64,000 nucleotides of DNA from Vittaforma corneae ATCC 50505 (Eukaryota > Microsporidia > Nosematidae), in the NCBI RefSeq assembly GCF_000231115.1, contig NW_006889837.1, positions 66,825-130,824 of the forward strand. Reading direction: 5' to 3'. This document shows positions 61,128 through 64,000 of this stretch, piece after piece. The notes beneath the pieces are model-generated. The model was not told the origin of the DNA. It made no database searches and saw only the letters and a list, made by a program, of their open reading frames with translations. How positions within the stretch are numbered: the first letter of the stretch is position 1; every line of letters begins with the position of its first letter. The position numbers and the translations under genes were made by a program.

Positions 61128-61299
61128 TTTATTGTCGTTTGAGAGGGGCGAAAAGATAGCAAAGAATGAAAGACTGGCGATTTAATTAAGATAAGTGTTC
61201 AGATGTATGAGGCTTTTGCAAGCCATTGTATATGGCCTATAGACATGTTATTATTTGCTCAGACCATGTTTGTCAATATTGCCGATCATAACCAATTTT

Positions 61300-62190
61300 C
61301 TAGCCTACAATTTTCTGGATAAAATCTGGCACTTCAATACTTTTGTTTTCGAGTGTCCGGTAAATTTCCTTTAAGGTACCAAAGTCATCCCTTGTATAAA
61401 CTATAACCACATGGTCAATATGGTCTAAAGCAGCACATATGAGCTCGGGGCAGATGTCATAGAAAACCAACTTGTCTGTCTTAAATCCATACGGTATTTT
61501 GTTGACTACTTCAATTTTCTGGTTTTTAAAATAGCTTAGCACTGCAGGCGGAAGGGTGTATTTAACGAAAACACAGCATCTTCGGGATTCCAAACCACAC
61601 ACCTCACTATTGGCAATATTAGATACTGACAGATGCTTTATTGAATTGTCAGTTCCAAATACCAACTCAACTTTTTTCTGCTTTGGGTATTGGCAAATAA
61701 CTGTGTAAATATAATTGTCAGGAAAATATGAAACTTGGTTCTGAATATAGCTTTTGTACTCTTTTGTATTGCATAGTCCTACATAATCATAAAATCCACT
61801 TATATGAACATTGTTATTGTCTATCTGCTCAAATGGAATTTTTGTGTTGTAAAAAATTAAAAACTTTGCCGAGCTTTCTTCAAAATTAAAACCATCGGCT
61901 AAAATGATATTATTATCACAAATATTCCTGGTATCAAATTGCTCTCTAGTCTTTCTGTCTGTCAAAACGACATAATCTCGCAAGCTTTTTACCATTTCCA
62001 GTATTCCGATGAGCTTTCCGGAACATGGGGAGGCAAAAAGAACGAAGTTTTCCTTTCTGAAATAATAATTGCCTACTACTTTTACAATTGTATTGCTTGA
62101 AGCATAAAATGGCAGCTTTAATCCCTTTATCAGAAATGTTTCTGTTGATTTTTGTAAAACTGGTAGATCTTCAACAAACTCCTCGTACAT
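61300..62190 (-). CDS. Degenerate DEAD-box-helicase-like protein
   Basis: 296 residues from the ATG at 62190; the longer frame opens with TTG. The N-terminal half has F-A-S-P-C-S-G-K-L, which parallels motif I (A-x-x-x-x-G-K-T) with the Thr lost. The C-terminal part looks like a second RecA lobe, and the end E-V-P-D-F-I-Q-K-I matches the tail of many DEAD-box proteins. DEAD and HRIGR motifs are not present. It is either a pseudo-helicase or a related fold without ATPase. This is a pattern-based inference; it could be an unrelated protein. Confidence 0.45.
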   Translation of the reverse strand: MYEEFVEDLPVLQKSTETFLIKGLKLPFYASSNTIVKVVGNYYFRKENFVLFASPCSGKLIGILEMVKSLRDYVVLTDRKTREQFDTRNICDNNIILADGFNFEESSAKFLIFYNTKIPFEQIDNNNVHISGFYDYVGLCNTKEYKSYIQNQVSYFPDNYIYTVICQYPKQKKVELVFGTDNSIKHLSVSNIANSEVCGLESRRCCVFVKYTLPPAVLSYFKNQKIEVVNKIPYGFKTDKLVFYDICPELICAALDHIDHVVIVYTRDDFGTLKEIYRTLENKSIEVPDFIQKIVG

Positions 62191-62367
62191 TTGTGGATGA
62201 AAAATGTGTTTAAAAATATGTTTCACCGCAAAATCCAAAAAATAAAATATCTAGAAAATATGCTAGCACTAATACTTGATGTCAATTAGCCTTAGCTTAA
62301 AATCCTATTGAACTTTGCCTTGCGCGTGTTTACAAAGCAAGAAAGAGTTGGAATGCAAAGTATTTAG

Positions 62368-63078
62368 TTACAGGCAGCAGAAGAATATCCTTCTGAAGAG
62401 CCCTCGCTGCTTTGGTGAAGATGATTCTAGCATATCCTTCCTTAGTTCATCAAAGATACTCTTAATTCCAGTATTCTTTTCAATGTCAATAACTGAGGAG
62501 GACTCAATAAACTTAAAGGCGCCTATTCTCTTAGCCAGCATTGTGCCCTCTTCTGTACTAACTGTATCCTCGGATCTTTTATCAACCTTAGTGGCTACCA
62601 GCATTATCTTAACATCCTCTCTTGCCTTCTGTTTGACCATTGGCATGAGTGTGTTTTCCACTTCATAAAAGGATAGGGGATCTGTAATGCTATAACAAAT
62701 CATTACATAGTCACTCATAGGAAGTGTAAGACCTCTGAGACGTAGGAAATCATCCTGCCCGCTGGTGTCCCAGATCTTTAATTTAAACTGCTTTCCTTCC
62801 GAGGTAAATACATAGTCCTCATTCTCGATCGGTGTAGCACTGAGCTCTTCACTAAACTCATTTTTCATGAATCTTCTGACAAGGCTGGTCTTTCCACACT
62901 CTCCCCTTCCAATAATTGTTAATTGTTTTACCATATGAAAATGCAGTGGTATTGGAGAAGCTTTAGGCTGGTACGGAGAAGCTTTTAAAGATTCGTTCGT
63001 CGATGATTCAGACGCCTTCTCGTCAGACAATTTTTCATTAGAAAATTTGTCATTGAGCAACTCTCCATCTTCGTGCAT
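62368..63078 (-). CDS. Rho-like small GTPase with an N-terminal extension
   Basis: 236 residues. After a polar extension of about 50 residues comes a complete G domain: G57-R-G-E-C-G-K-T-S (P-loop), W-D-T-S-G-Q (switch II, about 103-108), L-R-L-R-G-L-T-L-P and I-C-Y-S-I-T-D-P-L-S-F. These wordings are those of Rho/Cdc42 GTPases. Next are A-T-K-V-D-K-R (N-K-x-D type, with Asn replaced by Thr as in Rho proteins) and E-S-S-S. The end F-F-C-C-L is a C-C-x tail, a Rab-type prenylation signal rather than CaaX. Rho-type GTPases govern polarity and actin. Switch II reads G-Q-D-D, so Gln is kept. CCCC upstream supports the start. Confidence 0.9.
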   Translation of the reverse strand: MHEDGELLNDKFSNEKLSDEKASESSTNESLKASPYQPKASPIPLHFHMVKQLTIIGRGECGKTSLVRRFMKNEFSEELSATPIENEDYVFTSEGKQFKLKIWDTSGQDDFLRLRGLTLPMSDYVMICYSITDPLSFYEVENTLMPMVKQKAREDVKIMLVATKVDKRSEDTVSTEEGTMLAKRIGAFKFIESSSVIDIEKNTGIKSIFDELRKDMLESSSPKQRGLFRRIFFCCL

Positions 63079-63185
63079 TGAGATGGGGCTAAACCTTTAT
63101 TTCAAAAAAGAAGAAAATAATATTGTATTGGGAGATAATGCACACCATCTTCTACTTAAACAAACAGAACTTTATCTGGTTAAGT

Positions 63186-63689
63186 TTATTTTAATAATTT
63201 TTTATCATTCAACTCTTTGTTAGGCTTTTTTATTGGTGTTATTTCAACTAAGCAATAATCATTCCAGCTTTCAATTGCTGCTATTAATTTATTACTTAGC
63301 AGATTTTCACTTGAATATTCTCGAACCTTATCCTTAAAGCACTCATCTTTCTTGCAGTACTCAAACACGCCTATTTCCTTATCTTTTTTCCTGTTAAAGT
63401 GCTTTCTCTTATTGTAGATCTTTGCCTTACCAGTACTGCTAAATAAAATATTATAGTCACTGTTTTTCAGATCAAAATACATCCTTGCTCTGAGATCCAC
63501 TGGATTCTTGTTTTTGTTGTAAAGATAGAGAACCTCTTCGTATCTGAGAAGAAGGCCTTCTTTTGTTCTCTCTCCAAAGTGCCTCAGAATGTTCTGAGAT
63601 AAGTCTTTAGGAATGTAAACATCTCCCTTCTTCTCAAACATACTTAGGAACTCAATAAAGCTCCTAGCGGAGTTTATACCAGAGCTCAT
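63186..63689 (-). CDS. Small protein resembling a tRNA-splicing endonuclease subunit
   Basis: 167 residues from the ATG at 63689, with CCCTTC upstream; the longer frame opens with GTG. The segment E-E-V-L-Y-L-Y-x-x-x-K-x-P, followed by M-Y-F-D-L-K-x-x-x-Y-x-I, resembles the N-terminal domain and the Y-x-x-L-K-x-x-G-Y-x-V part of Sen54/Sen34-type subunits. The catalytic Tyr/His/Lys set of active subunits is not seen. A structural subunit such as Sen54 is therefore the best guess, at low certainty. Confidence 0.4.
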   Translation of the reverse strand: MSSGINSARSFIEFLSMFEKKGDVYIPKDLSQNILRHFGERTKEGLLLRYEEVLYLYNKNKNPVDLRARMYFDLKNSDYNILFSSTGKAKIYNKRKHFNRKKDKEIGVFEYCKKDECFKDKVREYSSENLLSNKLIAAIESWNDYCLVEITPIKKPNKELNDKKLLK

Positions 63690-63844
63690 TTTACTCTCGA
63701 GCAAAGAAGGGTGCACTTTAACTAAGAAAATTAATTGGTAAAAAACAAGACGTTATCTAGTCCTAAATAAACAATTGTGATTGAAAAGTCATTGTTAAAG
63801 ACATATTGATACAGCACGGGCATTTATTTAAAGTTTTAATCAAC

Positions 63845-64000
63845 NNNNNNNNNNNNNNNNNNNNNNNNNNNNNNNNNNNNNNNNNNNNNNNNNNNNNNNN
63901 NNNNNNNNNNNNNNNNNNNNNNNNNNNNNNNNNNNNNNNNNNNNNNNNNNNNNNNNNNNNNNNNNNNNNNNNNNNNNNNNNNNNNNNNNNNNNNNNNNNN
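63845..64000. other. Assembly gap (run of N)
   Basis: 156 undetermined bases to the end of the window. They mark a scaffold gap or padding. The stretch between 63690 and 63844 holds the upstream region of the last gene and no other ORF. Confidence 0.99.

Noticed and set aside
1..64000. tRNA genes, CRISPR arrays, intact transposases
   Set aside because: I looked for T-loop-like GGTTCRAATCC motifs, repeat-spacer patterns and DDE or reverse-transcriptase motifs and saw none that hold up. A tRNAscan run could still find a divergent tRNA.

Overview
The window is microsporidian nuclear DNA. It opens with a short SSU rRNA that keeps the universal core motifs but lacks most eukaryotic expansion segments. 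It then carries compact, apparently intronless eukaryotic genes in AT-rich DNA. Many start codons are preceded within about 20 nt by a CCC run (GGG on the opposite strand), and several also by an AAAAATTTTT-like block about 15-35 nt upstream. That promoter style is described for microsporidia. From memory the SSU wording resembles the Trachipleistophora/Vavraia/Pleistophora group, but I could not run an alignment.

Layout. (1) 11-1269: SSU rRNA, with no recognisable LSU/5.8S behind it. (2) 1270-14777: a 13.5 kb AT-rich gene desert with inverted repeats and only weak small ORFs. (3) 14.8-20.4 kb: a C2H2 zinc-finger protein, a Cys-rich secreted protein, a SMARCAL1/HARP-type annealing helicase and a multi-pass membrane protein. 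(4) 20.7-30.3 kb: a giant Tra1/TRRAP pseudokinase gene in two frames. (5) 30.6-46.3 kb: CHK1, RPC11, a membrane-anchored kinase, an Rpr2-like zinc ribbon, ribosomal protein uS11, UBP14/USP5 (two frames), RNase H2 A, a Ste24-like protein without catalytic residues, UTP21, MPS1 (two frames), an intact Ste24 protease and PSF2. (6) 46.5-63.8 kb: mostly minus strand. It holds RPN2, two neighbouring secreted proteins that look like paralogs (one in two frames), an FG nucleoporin of Nup98/Nup116 type, TFIIA gamma, a glutathione peroxidase, an SM protein, ribulose-phosphate 3-epimerase, an AT-hook protein, a J-like membrane protein, DCP2, a degenerate DEAD-box-like protein, a Rho-like GTPase and a probable tRNA-endonuclease-like protein. 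The window ends in assembly Ns.

Function. Most genes are core eukaryotic housekeeping: chromatin and transcription (Tra1, TFIIA, RPC11), replication and checkpoint (PSF2, CHK1, MPS1, RNase H2, SMARCAL1), ribosome biogenesis (UTP21, uS11), proteasome/ubiquitin (RPN2, UBP14), membrane traffic and prenyl-protein processing (SM protein, Ste24, GTPase), and mRNA decay (DCP2). The lineage-specific part is the set of secreted and membrane proteins.

Two themes merit a second look. Four genes are each split by a single-base frame change in an A/T homopolymer. Several recognisable families have also lost a signature motif: CHK1 the start of its glycine loop, the J-protein its HPD, the Ste24-like protein its HExxH, and the DEAD-box-like protein its DEAD motif. 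All identifications are from reading the sequence; no database search was run.
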